From the NCBI GenBank assembly GCA_958496175.1, contig OY292280.1, positions 8,556,001 through 8,620,000 on the forward strand: a DNA stretch of 64,000 nt, in the 5' to 3' direction. Position numbers and translations under genes: made by a program. Origin of the DNA: Sisyra terminalis. Its lineage: Eukaryota > Arthropoda > Insecta > Neuroptera > Sisyridae. Under the pieces are notes generated by a model. That model was not told the DNA's origin. It ran no database searches and saw only the letters and a program-made list of their open reading frames with translations. Positions 13,901 through 54,830 of the stretch are shown here, one piece after another. Numbering within the stretch: position 1 is the first letter of the stretch; the number at the start of each line of letters is the position of its first letter.

Positions 13901-14017
13901 AAATAGTAAATAATAAGTTGAGATGCCACCAATATTCGGCCGAATACCAAATATCCAATCATCAAAAAAAAAAAATCTCAAAATGTCCTTTTCTTAACAT
14001 AAAATTTCACAAACAAA
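10985..14017. other. Non-coding stretch with a C-rich patch
   Basis: Mostly AT-rich sequence with no recognised gene. 12540-13030 is GC-richer, with a C-rich run at 12690-12770. The frames at 11945-12238 and 12582-13024 show no domain and are not supported as genes. Confidence 0.35.
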
Positions 14018-14310
14018 GCAATTACGGAATGATCCAAACTATTGCTTGGCAATCGAAATACGTATCTGGGCAATACGTCACGAATATTTTTGTTTGAACT
14101 TCTGTTCAAATTTATGTTGGTGGTATGATTTTTATATATTATTATACTAAGTTTATATATTATTATATTTAATTTGTATATTATTATGTTATATTACATG
14201 TATATTATTATACTACATAAATTGGACTGTAATATATTTTATATATTGTATACACAGTTTAACTGTTCAAAGTCAGCGAAAAAATCTTATTTTGATTTTC
14301 AAAAAAGTTT
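14018..14310 (+). mobile_element. Penelope-like repeat, family A, with broken hammerhead
   Basis: Carries the family start AATTACGGAATGATCCAAAC but then jumps directly to TTGCTTGGCAATCGAAATAC, so the CTGANGA core and stem I are deleted. The tail has extra copies of a TATATTATTAT word. The ribozyme cannot form. Confidence 0.6.
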
Positions 14311-15333
14311 TAGTTTTGAATGCATGATATAATCACCCTTAATATCATCAACCCTTTGATATCTAGTATGCAAATTTTTATTTCTAAATAAGAAAAAATC
14401 AATTTATTACTAAGGAAAATATCTGTAAATCACATTTTGTATATCATACCGATCCTACACAATGATAACTAGATTAAATCTATCACCTACGTGGTGGTAC
14501 TAAATGTTGTCGATTATTCGGCCACTGAATATTCGGCACTTCGGCTAAGAGTCTCGCCAAATATTCGTTAATCGGTATTAGGCAAAATTTAATAATTTGC
14601 TGTTCAAATTTTAGTGGTTTTTTTTTAGCCACCTATACGGTAACCAGGTTATAGTCGTCTTTCCAAGCTATCCCTTATATGATCTTTTAGGGTTACGTTG
14701 CTTACCCTACTTTTCCAAAAAATCTTCTTCTTCCTTTTTTCTTTTACCCTTCCATTTCTTTATCAAATTTAAACCAATTTTCTCTCAGGAAATCAAGATT
14801 GTACAAGAAGTATTTTTTTCTAAGAAAAAAAAAATTTTTTTTGCAATTTTTTGTAAAGATGCTTAAGAAATTCTGATTGATTCCTTTTCATCTCCTTCGG
14901 CAAATAGTTGATGTTGGTCGTAATGAATTGATGACGTGTCTCGGATTATTCTTCAAAAACCATCCCCATCCTAATTCCTGTTTCGTTTATCGGCAAAGAC
15001 TCATTTGTCACATTGTACCGAATTTCATCCCCTAAATTGTTCCTCCAATCATTTAGATGCGGGCCAAACAAATAAACTCTTTTACTCATGTGATTAGCAT
15101 AAAGAACATAACCAACCCCTATATGAACGGAAGTCCATTTAGATGTGACGTTCTTGCATTCAACGTAGCATAAAATCAAATAAAATTTCAATCATCCTAC
15201 GATTTTTCAAAAAAAAAAAAAACGTATAGGGTCAACGCGGTAAATGGGGACCACTTGTCTTTATAGGGAAAAGAATACAAATACCAAAAATATGATGGAC
15301 TCCATTTTTTTGGGAAAGAAGTTGGTTAAGTTA
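14311..15333. other. Non-coding stretch
   Basis: AT-rich sequence. 14510-14575 has TTCGGCC/GGCCGAA words reminiscent of terminal repeats. The frame on the - strand at 14946-15191 has no recognised domain. Confidence 0.3.
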
Positions 15334-16985
15334 ATTTTCTTGCAAAAACAGAAAAAAAAATAGTTGTATACTAGTGGTTGAATGGTCAAGGTGGCCTCTC
15401 TAACACTATTAGTTTCCCGATTTGTAGTATTCAAATCGATTTTTTTTCGGATTTCTCGAAATCTTCTAGGCTTAAGTGACATGAAAAATAGTACAAAAAA
15501 AAATACCAAAATAATGTAAAAATCTATTCCTCATAGGTTATAAAGTCAGCCTACTGGAAGCCGAGTAGTTAAGGTAGTCCCTCCAAAACTAGTAGGTGTT
15601 CAATTCGAATCTTGGTTTGAACAAATTTTTAATATTTTTTGATTCATGGATTTTATTAACTCTAGAGTCGCTGAAGACCATAGTTGAAGTTAATTTTCTT
15701 GCAAAAACAGAAAAAAAATATTGTATACTAGTGGTTGAATGGTCAAGGTGGCCTCTCTAAAACTAGTAGTTTCCCGATTTGTATTATTCAAATCGTTTTT
15801 ATTTTCGGATTTCTCGAGATCTTCTAGGCTTAAGTTTTTTTTTCCCCTATTTTCGTGTATTTGCAATCTGTCCCTGAACAATGAACAAATCTGATCTACG
15901 TCCACGTTCTATATTAACTCTATATTGAGTCAAATCCGTTCCTTGAACTTACCCCCTAGGAGGCAATTCCAGAAACGTGTAGCACTTCAGTCTATTGTTC
16001 TCTCCGCTGTTGTCAAATAGGCTGATCACCAGATGATTCATGGTCTTCTAATCTTTTTCGGTATTTTCGCTGAATCTGATGATCTCGTCCCTCACGGTGG
16101 CCACCTTCAGGTCTTTATGTATGTCGTGGTTAGTGATATACCATGGGGCATTCGTAATGAGCCTGAGTGTCGTAGACTGAAAGTGCTGGATGATATCCAC
16201 ATTGGAGTTGTTAGTTGTTTCCCATAGCTCGATGCCATAGGTCCAGTCTGGCTTCAGAATCACTTTGTATATCAGTAGTTTATTGTCCAGGGACAATTGC
16301 GACCTCCAACCAATCAGCCACTGCAGTTGACGGCATTTGGCTTTAAGCTAGTCTCTTTTGGCAGCTATAGGTTTCCGCCATGTTAGTCTTCTGTCCAAGT
16401 GCATTCCGAGATACTTGACTTCTGTCGCCTGCGGCACCTGATGGTTGTTGAGATATACCGGTGGACAGGTATCGGAAAGGTATACTCGATTTGACTTCAT
16501 TGACTTTTATTTGCCATTTATTAAGCCATGGTTCCAGATCGTAGAGGGCCCTTTGTAATTTTTCGGTCGCAACTTGTGGGCATTGATCTGTCGCCATAAT
16601 CGCAGTGTCGTCCGCGTACGTTGCAATTACCACAATGTCAGTGATAGGCAGATTTGCCGTATAAATTAGGTATAGTATGGGTCCCAATATGCTACCTTGT
16701 GGCACCCCAGCACCGACCGGGTGGAGTACCGATTGATCTTCGTTGTAGCTGACAAAGAATTTGTAGGCTTAAGTGACGCGAAAAATAGTACAAAAAAATT
16801 TCCAAAATAATGTTAAAGTCCATTCCCCAATGGTTATAAAGTCAGCCTACTGGAAGCCGAGTAGTTAAGGTAGTCCCTCCAAAACTAGTAGGTGTTCAAT
16901 TCGAATCTCGTATAGAGCAAATTTTGATTTATGGATTTTATTAACTCTAGAGTCACTGAAGACTATAGTTGACGGAAAATAATAT
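15334..16985 (+). repeat. Tandem duplication of a ~350-base block with two SINE-like heads each
   Basis: Unit 1 (15334-15685) and unit 2 (15686-16985) both begin GTTAATTTTCTTGCAAAAAC, carry a diverged SINE head TGGTTGAATGGTCAAGGTGG and later a second head GCCTACTGGAAGCCGAGTAG with box B-like TTCAATTCGAATC. Unit 2 is interrupted by a LINE at 15836-16763. Sharing of both heads in the same order points to duplication of a composite block rather than four separate insertions. Confidence 0.75.
15836..16763 (-). pseudogene. Jockey-type LINE, 5'-truncated insertion with target duplication
   Basis: Reading the - strand, the frame at 16343-16705 begins in the reverse transcriptase with PQGSILGPILYLIYTANLP and contains the catalytic YADDTAIMA block. 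The adjoining frame at 16048-16296 carries the C-terminal block LIYKVILKPDWTYGIELWE. The two are out of frame with each other, so the copy is dead. The 3' end on the - strand is a short poly-A (T-run at 15836-15843). Flanks are an 11-base duplication TAGGCTTAAGT (15825-15835 and 16764-16774), which marks target-primed insertion. Confidence 0.85.
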
Positions 16986-17844
16986 TAAAAAAAAATAGTT
17001 CTACAATACACTCCTTTTAAATATAAGCTCATTGGATTATTTGGAAAAAAATAATCGTAGCTTTTTGGTGCGAAAGTAACAAAGCGTTGCATGAATATTG
17101 GGAAAAACTGGATTGGCAGGAGATGGCGGAGATGTATCGTTAGGGATGCGGGAGTCGGATCAGGCGGTGGGGGTAGGGGTGGGTGGTGTAGGTGAGGTTA
17201 AGTTTGGGGGTTGTAGAACAAACAACAAAATGCAACCGCCGAAACATTCAGGCTTCGTCCAATATATCAAAGTTTTGCGAGAATTGGAAAGACGTTACAG
17301 TATGGCATTGTGCGTCTCATTCCCGAACTTGGGTTCTGGTAGTGAAACAACGCCACCCGGCAAATAAGAAGAAAAGGACGGAGGTCTGTTTTCTGTACAT
17401 TAATGATTCAATATCAATTAGTGCTTCAATGAATTATGTAGATTCCAATCTAACATCAGTTCTTGCAAAGCAAAACCAACCACCCCCAACCACCCCCAAC
17501 CACCGTTCCCGGCCACGTTTCATTTACCCGCGCCTCGCAATTGCTCCACCCGGCAAATCGCTTTTGCATTCACTACCCTTCGCCAATAGAAAGGGCGACT
17601 TGAAAGAGAAAAGGCGAGTTACGAAGACAGAAATCGCCTTAATTAAGGTATTTAATATTGTCAGATACGAAAAAATAACGGACTTGTTGTGCTTACCCGA
17701 CCCACCCCTATTTGCATCCCTTAATCCGCAATCTTTGCGTGGAGCACTAAAGCTTTGTTATAATTAAAATATTTATTAGTTTGCTTTTTAAAATTGATAT
17801 AAGAAATTCATTAAGATGATGAGAAATGTTAATTTGCATTTCAG
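16986..17844. other. GC-richer stretch immediately 5' of the first recognised FoxP exon
   Basis: 17098-17760 is richer in CpG and GC than the surroundings and carries long overlapping open frames (17098-17367 and 17192-17767). Neither starts with a convincing ATG nor shows a recognisable domain. It could hold a 5' untranslated exon, an enhancer or an unrecognised N-terminal exon of FoxP. Confidence 0.35.
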
Positions 17845-45665
<27,821 letters not shown>

Positions 45666-46500
45666 TGTCATGGCAATTGACGTTTTTGAAAAATTTGTCA
45701 AAATCCCTTGTAAATTTGTAAATAGTTCCACCCTTAATCATTTTTGAACAGTTCTCGAATGGGACTCGAACTTTTCAAGAGGAAAATTTGTGTCGTGCGT
45801 GACTGGAATTTTCATCAAAAATGTCTCCAGTTTTAGAATAACGTGATTTTTTTCGTTTAGTAATAACAGCTTCATATTCAAAGTATTCATATAACATGTC
45901 CATAGAACTAAGAAAAAATTAAAATCCCAAAAAAAAGAACTATTTGTCTTCATATAGACCGTTTTTTAATTCAATCATTCTATCTATAATCTCCATTGTT
46001 ATTGTTTTGTTTCGGCGCTTGCGCATTTCGGTGTGAATTTGTTACGTCTGCGCATTACGAGACTTCTCCATAGCAATTCGTTTTTTTTTTATATTTTTCT
46101 CAACAAGATAATTTATTTGATTATTTTTTTTTTAAAATCGTACTTAGACATAATTATGTAAGTATACATTTATTCACTCTAAACAATCCACGAAAATTCG
46201 GAAAATCGAAAATTTCTCAATGTTTAGTGTTTAATATTAATAAGGAAAAAACAAACAAAAAAAAAAATCAAAAAAATTGTAAGATATTTATGTAGAAAAT
46301 TGAAAAAAATTATTTCAAGAAAAACAAAATACGAATATTTATCACAAAATGAGAAAAAAAAAACATTTGATGAAGGTTTTTCTTCTAAAAAAAATCTTTA
46401 TATGCCAATTGGGAAACTATGATAATTTCCTGTTTGTATTTGAAAGTTTGTGATGAGAAAATGCAATTTTTAAGGGAAAATCATTTCAGCAAACTTGGAT
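45666..46500 (+). other. FoxP: Probable FoxP 3' untranslated region and flank
   Basis: Follows the stop codon; AT-rich with long A runs near 46250-46380. The poly-A site could not be fixed. It ends where the next Penelope-like copy begins. Confidence 0.45.
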
Positions 46501-46504
46501 TTTT

Positions 46505-46735
46505 GCGCAGACTTTAAACAGTTATACTGTTTATACAGTGTATACAATACACTGCGTTAATATACAGTATATAAATATTCTGTGATCTTATTTTTCCAAT
46601 ACAATTGACATAAGTAACCTATAAACAAAGATTGGAACAAAAGCTCCAACACTTGTATTTTTACGTATTTCGATTGCCTAGCAATCTTCTTCAGTGGTCA
46701 TCAAGCAGTATTGGATCATCCGGTAACTGCTATGT
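46505..46735 (-). mobile_element. Penelope-like repeat, family A, left member of pair
   Basis: - strand: AGCAGTTACCGGATGATCCA, CTGAAGA core, stem II GATTGC-TAG-GCAATC, GAAATACGT, shifted tail. Confidence 0.6.
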
Positions 46736-46794
46736 AAATAGATAATGTTATAAACCTTTTCGATTTTTCAACTTTCGACTTTTTGTCTCATCAC

Positions 46795-47000
46795 ATAACA
46801 GTTACGAAGCGATCTATTATTACTTGATGACCACTGAGGAAGATTGCTTGGAAATCGAAATACGTATCTATAAATACGTACGAAATATGCTTTTTGTTTT
46901 AAATTATGTCTAAAGAATACTGTTGTTTATTAAATTATATAATTAAGACTACAATAAAGTTTATATATTGTATATCTATTCAGTAATCATTTAATTAATT
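46795..47000 (+). mobile_element. Penelope-like repeat, family A, right member of pair
   Basis: AACAGTTACGAAGCGATCTA start, CTGAGGA core, stem II with one mismatch (GATTGC-TTG-GAAATC), GAAATACGTATC, then decayed tail. Confidence 0.6.
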
Positions 47001-48540
47001 CAATTATCAGTTTTTCTGATCCATACTAAGTGACCACAATGTTGGTAACATCCATTTTTGCATCCATTTTGATGGTGATTATGATTCATGACGTCATTGT
47101 TTTTACTGGCACAATCACATATAACGACCTTTTTAAATAGCTAGGTCACAATGGACGATGAGTAATTGACCTATAACGCCCACTAGCGTGAAACACTAGT
47201 ACGACAAATGTCTATTCTGCCATCTGTTGGCGCGATTTGCAACTAATCTCAAAACAAAACCTTAAAGTGTGCACTTTCTTATCAAAAACTTTAAAGTATT
47301 ATTATTAATAAATTTCTTGTTAGAAAAAAATGATTTAATGTTAGTTTTTGATTATGAATTTTATATGTTGAACACGTAAAATTTTATTTCGGGGATAAAT
47401 CAGTGAATTTTGTTAATTTTTTCCATTGATAAACCAATCTTTTTAGAATAGGTTTTCTCTGTTGCCATTTTGTTCACAAGGCAAATGATTTTCCATATAC
47501 CAGTAAGGAAGAAGACATATCAATTTTTGTTTTTATTACCACAAAATTTTTGAGTTGGTAACTTGAAAATTCACTAAATATTATCCCCGAGGCGAAAATG
47601 GTCGATTTTCCCGCACTAGGTTATGGTGTATTGATATTGAAGCGATGCGTTTGTTTGTACGTTTTTGTATGTTAAATACGAGCAAATGCATAATGCGACG
47701 CATTGATTCGTCGCATATGTGCGTCGCACACATGCGACGCACCACGCATAACAAGAAAAGTGGGGGAAATGAAACCAAAACGCTAACGATAGAGTATTAA
47801 GACCCATTTTTTTATAAAATCTTTGATAAAATGGCATTGATTTAAAAAGAAACTTAATAATTTTTCCTTCTTTACCATAGAAAAATGTTCTTTTTCCGTA
47901 TATCTTTTCATTAACAGGGTCAAATTCTTAAAGCAAAAAAAATATATTAATGTTACATGGATTTTTTTAAAGAAAATTGTCATTTAATGACAATTGTGTT
48001 TTTCAAACAATTATCCGTTTTCATTTTTTTTTATGTTTTTGGAAAACAATTTTCCATTGTACTATTTCAAAAATAGTCTGTATTTATTGTACTATAATTA
48101 TGAAGAAAACCTTTGAAATTATTTGACGAATTTCCTTTTCATTTATATATATATATAAAAAATATTTATAAATTTAGGGGTTTTCCTACCAAAAAAAAAA
48201 ACAACCACATTTTCTAAATCATACTAGAATTTAATACATAGAATCCAATCAGCAATATTTATGTAAATATTTTCTAGACTGATAAGAATTGTTTTAGTTT
48301 ATATTTAAATAGTTCAAAGAATATTATCAAATAAGACATAATTAATTAAAAATAGTTAATTATAATGAATATAAAACAATTAATTTAAAAAATTTTATCT
48401 GTAAGGGTAAAATTTCCATATCATCTTGATTGAAATATCGATGTATAAATAGATTAATTCATACTAATGATATAAATATATCAAATATATCACATTGATA
48501 ATTACTTTTGTTCATCTTTTTACCCCCAAATCCTAAATAC
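47001..48540. other. Intergenic stretch, no gene recognised
   Basis: AT-rich. 47690-47745 has repeated GCGACGCA/TGCGTCGC words. Frames at 47581-47983 overlap and have no domain. Confidence 0.4.
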
Positions 48541-49703
48541 ATTCCCTTCTTTTATCCAATCAAAATTTCGGTACAAAATTGGATTTTCCACGTTTTCTTC
48601 GCATAAAATTTCAAGTAGATTCCTACTACACCCACCCTACATGAGCGATAAAGTTTTTATAGGGTACCTTCCACTAGGTACCCACAGCTATATCCCATGA
48701 ATAGAGGCATGTTTTAAGCGTTTTGGGCACCTAATGGATCGTATACCAAGATGTAAATTCCCTATTCCGATTGGCCAACAAAATTTCAAAGTTTGAATTT
48801 TCCGAAGTTTTCTTTTACTAATTGATAAAAAATCGTTTGTTTCTACTACACTCACACTCCATGAATGATAAAATTTTCAATGGGTATCTTCCACTAGGTA
48901 CCCACAGCTTTATTCGATGAATAGAAGCATTTTGTAAGCGTTTTGGGAACCTAATGGATCGTATACCAAGATGTAAATTCCCTATTCCTATTGGCCAAAA
49001 AAATTTCCAAGTTTGAATTTTTCGTAATTTTCTTTTACTAATCGATGGGAAATCGTTTGTTCCTACTACACCCACACTCAATGGGTGATAAAATTTTTAA
49101 AGGGTACCTTCCACTAGGTACCCACAGCTTTATCCGATGAATAGAGGCATGTTTTAAGCGTTTTGGGAACCTAATGAATCGTATACCAAGGTGTAAATTC
49201 CCTATTCCTATTGGCCAAAAAAATTTCCAAGTTTGAATTTTTCGTAATTTTCTTTTACTAATCGATGGGAAATCGTTTGTTCCTACTACACCCACACTCA
49301 ATGGGTGATAAAATTTTTAAAGGGTACCTTCCACTAGGTACCCACAGCTTTATCCGATGAATAGAGGCATGTTTTAAGCGTTTTGGGAACCTAATGAATC
49401 GTATACCAAGGTGTAAATTCTCTATTCCTATTAGCCAAAAAAATTTCAAAGTTTGAATTTTCCGAAATTTTCTTTTACTAATCGATGGGAAATCGTTTGT
49501 TCCTACTACACCCACACTCCATGGGTGATAAAATTTTTAAAGGGTACCTTCCACTAGGTACCCACAGCTTTATTCGATGAATAGAAGCATTTTGTAAGCG
49601 TTTTGGGAAACTAATGGATCGTATCCCAAGATATAAGTTTTCTATTCCTATTAGCCAACAAAATTTCAAAGTTTGAATATTCCGAAATTTTCTTTTACTA
49701 ATC
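48541..49703. repeat. Satellite-like tandem array, 220-base unit, five full copies plus one partial
   Basis: The marker GGGTACCTTCCACTAGGTAC occurs at 48662, 48882 (one change), 49102, 49322 and 49542, exactly 220 bases apart. Copies 3 and 4 are nearly identical. The marker with its end forms an inverted repeat with 7-base stem GGGTACC and an 8-base loop. Open frames on the - strand (48818-49711) are by-products of the repeat. Confidence 0.95.
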
Positions 49704-51012
49704 TTTATCACTAACTACTATACAACAATGAAACCCAAAAAAGACTTCAAAGCTAGAATACCTCTAGTATATTTTGGGTACCCAACAACTAGTATATGGA
49801 TTAATCAATTGGGGTTACTACATTCATGGGGTATACTAGATTTAATGCACTTTTTGTACCACTGGGCTGATTGTTCAACAAAATATGATTTAAAAAAAAT
49901 ATTAAGACTTACCTTTTTTTTTCTGGAGAAAAGGGCTTGAAAAACTTATGGTTGATTGAATCCAATGTTAACACCCAGAAAGTCAAAACTCACAGTTGAT
50001 CACTTTGAAACGATAATCTTAATATCAATTATTGAAAAGAGATACCAAAAAGGGTGGTTACCCACAATTTATGTTCACGTATCTATTAACAAAGGTGTAC
50101 GGTATTTTCCAAAGTTCCGGCGTCGCTTTTTGGTTGAAAACACGCACGCGTTAAAACAAAACACTAACTGAAAAGTCCAACGGACTTAATTTAAGCAAGC
50201 GCTTATGATTTATGAACCGCAAACTTCACAGATCTGAAACGTACTATCTTCTCAGTGGATTTGCTGGTCGTTTTATCAATACATCATTTTTTATCGACGC
50301 CATAAAAATTTATGGGTTCTTATTAAAAAAAATCTCAACTATTGAATTCATATAGGCGTCATTATTTTGTTTAATATAACCGTTATATTTAACTGAATTC
50401 ATTAATTATAAGTAAAATTATTGACTTGATTATCAACAGGAATAAATAGTTATTGTATTGTGTACGTTTTATCCCTTTTTAATGACGATTTTTCTTGTCC
50501 CATGGAAATTTTGGTACCCTCGTTCCTGCAATTGATGATTCCAAAAATCGTTTTAAGGTAAACTAAAAATTGTTTCAATAGTTTTGTATCTTCTTCAGTG
50601 TTTTCCCACAACAATAGCCAACACATTGGATTTGGCTTCTTTCCTCGATTTTTTATGATTACAGGTTTTATATCCATCAAAATTGGAGGTCCTTCAATTA
50701 TTAAAACCCGTTTTTGGAGGTAACAGCCAATTGATATATATATATCATTGAAATTTGAAGCACTTTAATGGTCCTGCAAGTAAATACTCCATGACTTATT
50801 GGAACCCCAATGTAATAGATTAACTAGGACAAAGAAGCAAAAATATCAAAAAATTATATTTGAACTTTAAATGATTTTTGGAACCACTAACTGTAATCAA
50901 TAGGTTCCATTTTTTTCTGGGGTGTTTTCTAGGACAAATGGATCTTTTCTTAACCTGGTGCTTATTGATATGAAGTGATATCCCACCAAATGACCAGCTT
51001 AAAGACCATACG
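49704..51012. other. Intergenic stretch, no gene recognised
   Basis: AT-rich. Short frames (49728-49940, 49956-50171, 50450-50680) show no known domain. Confidence 0.4.
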
Positions 51013-52638
51013 TACACCGTAAAAAGAGCGTACTAATCTCAATCGTTTTTCGTTTGGTTAAAACCAGCTGTAAGGTTGGATACGGCGAAATGCGCATGAT
51101 CTTTCAATCAAGCGCTATATGAGTTTCAAAATGTTTCTTGGGCCAAGAAACATTCAGTTCAGTGGAAAATTTAACGACGTTAAGTCAACTTCGATTTCTT
51201 TGTACGAAATCACCATCATATTTATTTCAAACAATATATAAATTTGATAAAACATTTGGATACTTCTTTCAAACATAACTATACTTAATTCAAATATAAA
51301 CGGAATTGAATGAATACTTTTATATATTTGGTTTAATTCGCACAGATATATCAACCAAAAAAAAAAATAGTTTCAATTAAATTTTATTTATAATTAAAAA
51401 TATACTTGGCTAGAAAGGGAATAATTTATTAAATAAAGGCTAATTTGGTTTTCATTTTATATATTTTATTAAGAACGAATGTGCTTAATTATAACATATT
51501 TTTAAACAGAACAAAATATTTAAACTTAAATTATTTAATTGAAAGTATAAGTCCGTATTATATTTAAGAACTTTAAAAACTCTTAGCCTATGCTATAAAA
51601 AATACAAATAATCATTTATTAGAATAAAACAAAATATATTATTATAAATATAACTCACTTTAATATGAACAGCAAATACTCGCTGGATTTCTTTTGACGT
51701 AGGTTTCCCATATTTTTTTTGTTTGACTGATACACCGGCTCGTGGAGGAACAATAAAAGTTTATAAATATATAAATATTTTAATTTGTTAAAAAAATAAT
51801 ATACAAACCTCATGAACTATCAATAAAATCTTCGAACCCTCGACTCATTAAATATACTTTGACCACGTCATCAGCCATTTTTATAAAATACAATACATGT
51901 AATAATCGTTCAACACAAATTATCCGCTAAATTTTTTTTAATGAATATTATAATATGTTATTATACTTATTAAAACAATAATTAATAAATAATTTTGTAT
52001 ACTTACAAGTTAAAATGTTAAATGAAAAGCAAAATTCATAGGTTCAAATTGATAATACAGCTTAGAAAACACAGAGGTAAAGTATAGAGGATTCGTGTTT
52101 GATCCCGTATTCGACTCGGTAACCCTATCTCTCTCCAGCTCACTTTTTCACTTCAACGACCTAGGTCGGAGCGCGGTCGTTTCAAAATTTCAATATAATT
52201 TCTATTAAAATTAATGAATGACAATTTTAAAACAAAAGAGAGAAGGAGTAGAAGGAATAATTTTTATTTATTGTCGATACTCTTGGGTAGTAATTATATT
52301 TTCTTATAAACGGCATGAACAATAATTGACAATAATGATCCAGCACTATAAGGAACTGTATTGAACATTTCATGTTATGCGCATGAGCAGCTAGGTACAG
52401 TAAGACAAAATCCCCTAATTTTGATGTGAAATGTGGAGGGGAGTTCACTCAACTACACTTACTATTGTTGTGAATGTATTAGACATTCTATTTAACTACG
52501 CGTGTTTCTTGACACAAGAAATATAAAATTCTTGATTCAAACCGTTTGGAATTGAATAAAGCGAAATAGATTTCACTAAAGGTAAATTAGTCAAACTCCT
52601 AAGGAATTCGACCTCAGAATCAAATTTTTTACAGTGTA
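51013..52638. mobile_element. 1.6 kb DNA element, copy 2
   Basis: TACACCGTAAAAAGAGCGTA to TTTTTTACAGTGTA, collinear and closely similar to 39114-40725, same orientation, with small indels. Similar age for both copies is suggested by the high similarity. Confidence 0.85.
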
Positions 52639-53374
52639 TGCTTTATAAAAAAAAAGAAAATGTAATTTTATCTCTAAAATTTGGCTTCCAAAACCTACCG
52701 ATTTTTAAATCATGCTGTACCATTACTCGAACTGAAGTACAGAATTATCTAGAAAAAATGTCGTTTTGTAATTTTCAGATGGATCATGTTAATTTTTATC
52801 TCACTTTCTGTGTTCAAAGAAAGACTATCCATTATTTCGAAGGCCAATCATTAAAATTGATGTGTGGCTTCCACTAACCTGAACCCAAAATTGACCCAGA
52901 CAACTGGCGATATTCGAATCAATTAAAATGGGAAACGGAATCCATAATTAAATCACTTTCTGATAAAATATACAATTGCCGTTATTAAAGTGTTCATCTC
53001 AACTTCACCTTTCACCCTTCACACCAATCAAGCATCAAAACCTTTACTGATAGGGCAGCTTTACTATGATTTCGATGTGGAATTTGTGATCAATTTCAAG
53101 CACTTTGTAAATTGTATCGTCAGAAAAATAGTCAATTTTTATGGAATATAGAACTATCATTATGTCTCTGATTTTATAACAATTTATCTATATTAATTTA
53201 TAAATCTAATATTCTCTTGAAATCCTTATAGTAATAATAATTTATTATTTCAATTACAGTAATAATTATAAATTTGATCTTCCCAAAGGATCGATTTTCA
53301 AGATTCAATTTTCTATTTATTTCATTCTATAAATAAATCTGGATATTTAAATTATTTAAATGATACTTATCTAA
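52639..53374. other. Intergenic stretch, no gene recognised
   Basis: AT-rich; frame 52638-52877 has no domain. Confidence 0.4.
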
Positions 53375-53535
53375 GCCTACTGGTGGCCGAGTGGTCAAAG
53401 TGATCTCTCCACAGCCGGTAGGTGTTGGGTTTGGTCTACAATTCGAGCAAATTTTCGAAACTCCTCGAATACGAAAGGTTATCATAAGGTTACCATTGAG
53501 TCGCTAAAGACTTAAGTAATTTTAAAAATGGTAGT
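53375..53535 (+). mobile_element. tRNA-derived SINE
   Basis: GCCTACTGGTGGCCGAGTGG head with box A, altered box B GGGTTTGGTC, body with GAGTCGCTAAAGAC. Confidence 0.85.
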
Positions 53536-53569
53536 AAGTAACTTCTTAGAAAAACCTTATCACTTTAGG

Positions 53570-54830
53570 ACCAGTATTATCTTCTTGTTCTTCTTAATCC
53601 GAAGGTTGCGACCGATGTATGGTTATTAAAATGGTTATCACTGGGATTTTAAAATTTTTCTGAACCTGTTGGATGGTCCTTCTCCAGCGAAACTGGAAAA
53701 AAGTGAAACTGGAAACCAGGGGCTTTCCCATTACTTCTATCCAACGGATCGGTGATCGCTTTCGTTTCCTTTTTCATTTAAGGGGAGGAGCTGGTCTAGA
53801 GCGTGAAAAAATGGGCATAAATTATGAATTTTTTGTGACTCAACAAAAAGATCAATCGAAAATCTGTGAAAGAGGTTTTATAGTTTAGGTTTTAATATAC
53901 AAATAAAAATTTTTTCGTGTCAATTAAATTCAAAATGGCGGCTGTCCAGCATTTCTTCGGAGGCTCCTCATTTTTTAGACGGGTCCATGGCCGAAGATGT
54001 AACCTCCTTAATTTTGGTCCTGGAACAAAATCCTAAAAATTTTAGTTTCTATATAACAACAGCAAGAGACGTACGTAGGGTTTTTTCGATATTTTGTTTT
54101 TTCGCGAAATGGTGCACGTTTGAACAAAACTTTAAAATTTTCACTAAAAAAAAACGAAAAAATTGTTGATTAAAAAAAAACTTTGCAATATAAAAAAAAA
54201 TCTACGTACGTCTCCGGAGAAAGGTATTTCGAATGTACTGTGAAAATTTCGTATAGATCGGTGAAGATTTGCTCGAGTTATGTCTTCGGCCAGTTCAAAA
54301 AAAGTGATTTCGAGAAAAACGCGTTTAAAGTTTTAAGTACTATAAAATCATATTAAATGCGTATATACCTTTAATCTGTGAAAGTTTGGGCATTTAGACA
54401 TTTTTGCCGGCATCCATCCTTTGGTATGTTATTTTTAAGACCCTAAAGTACCTTTTAAGACAAAGAAAAAAATTTCGGTTTCTTCAAATCTCTGTATCTC
54501 TGTATCATCCACTTTTCTCGAGGTCTCGTGGTACGAGATATGTCCGGATAGCCCAATGATTTATTTTTATTATGATGGGTTTTCCGGGATGAGGATAGTT
54601 GACTCCCGGTATTATCTTCTTCTTCTTCTTAATCCAAAGATATCGCTACCGATGTATGATGAATAAAATGACTGTCACTGGGAGTTCCAAATTTCTCAGG
54701 ACCTACTGAGGATCTGAGATCTGCTCTTTTGGCTGTCGTGCTTCAGATGCAAAATTCGATTCCATAAGGTTGTCCACCACTTCTGTCCAATAGGTTAGTG
54801 GTGATCCCTCACTTTCTTTTTTTTCAAGTC
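53570..54830. repeat. Two diverged copies of a repeat, around 53570-53780 and 54600-54830
   Basis: TATTATCTTCTTSTTCTTCT, CGATGTATGRT and TCACTGGGA recur in order in both; CCAAYRGGTYRGTGRTC-like sequence closes each. The intervening 53930-54560 is non-repeat with a GC-richer start. Family unidentified; possibly a LINE 3' part. Confidence 0.55.

Noticed and set aside
17192..17767. Longest open frame in the window (191 codons)
   Set aside because: Starts at GTG, no recognisable domain, overlaps another open frame, and lies in GC-rich DNA where long frames arise by chance. It may still overlap a 5' exon, but this frame is not supported.
48541..49703. CRISPR-like array
   Set aside because: Units are directly joined with no unique spacers, and the genome is eukaryotic.
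48818..49711. Series of similar proteins on the - strand
   Set aside because: They repeat every 220 bases because of the satellite; the period is not a multiple of three and the frames end at each unit.
53375..53460. Possible tRNA-Ser or tRNA-Leu gene
   Set aside because: Box A and box B resemble tRNA, but the acceptor stem does not close and the same head recurs with a shared non-tRNA body; this is a SINE.
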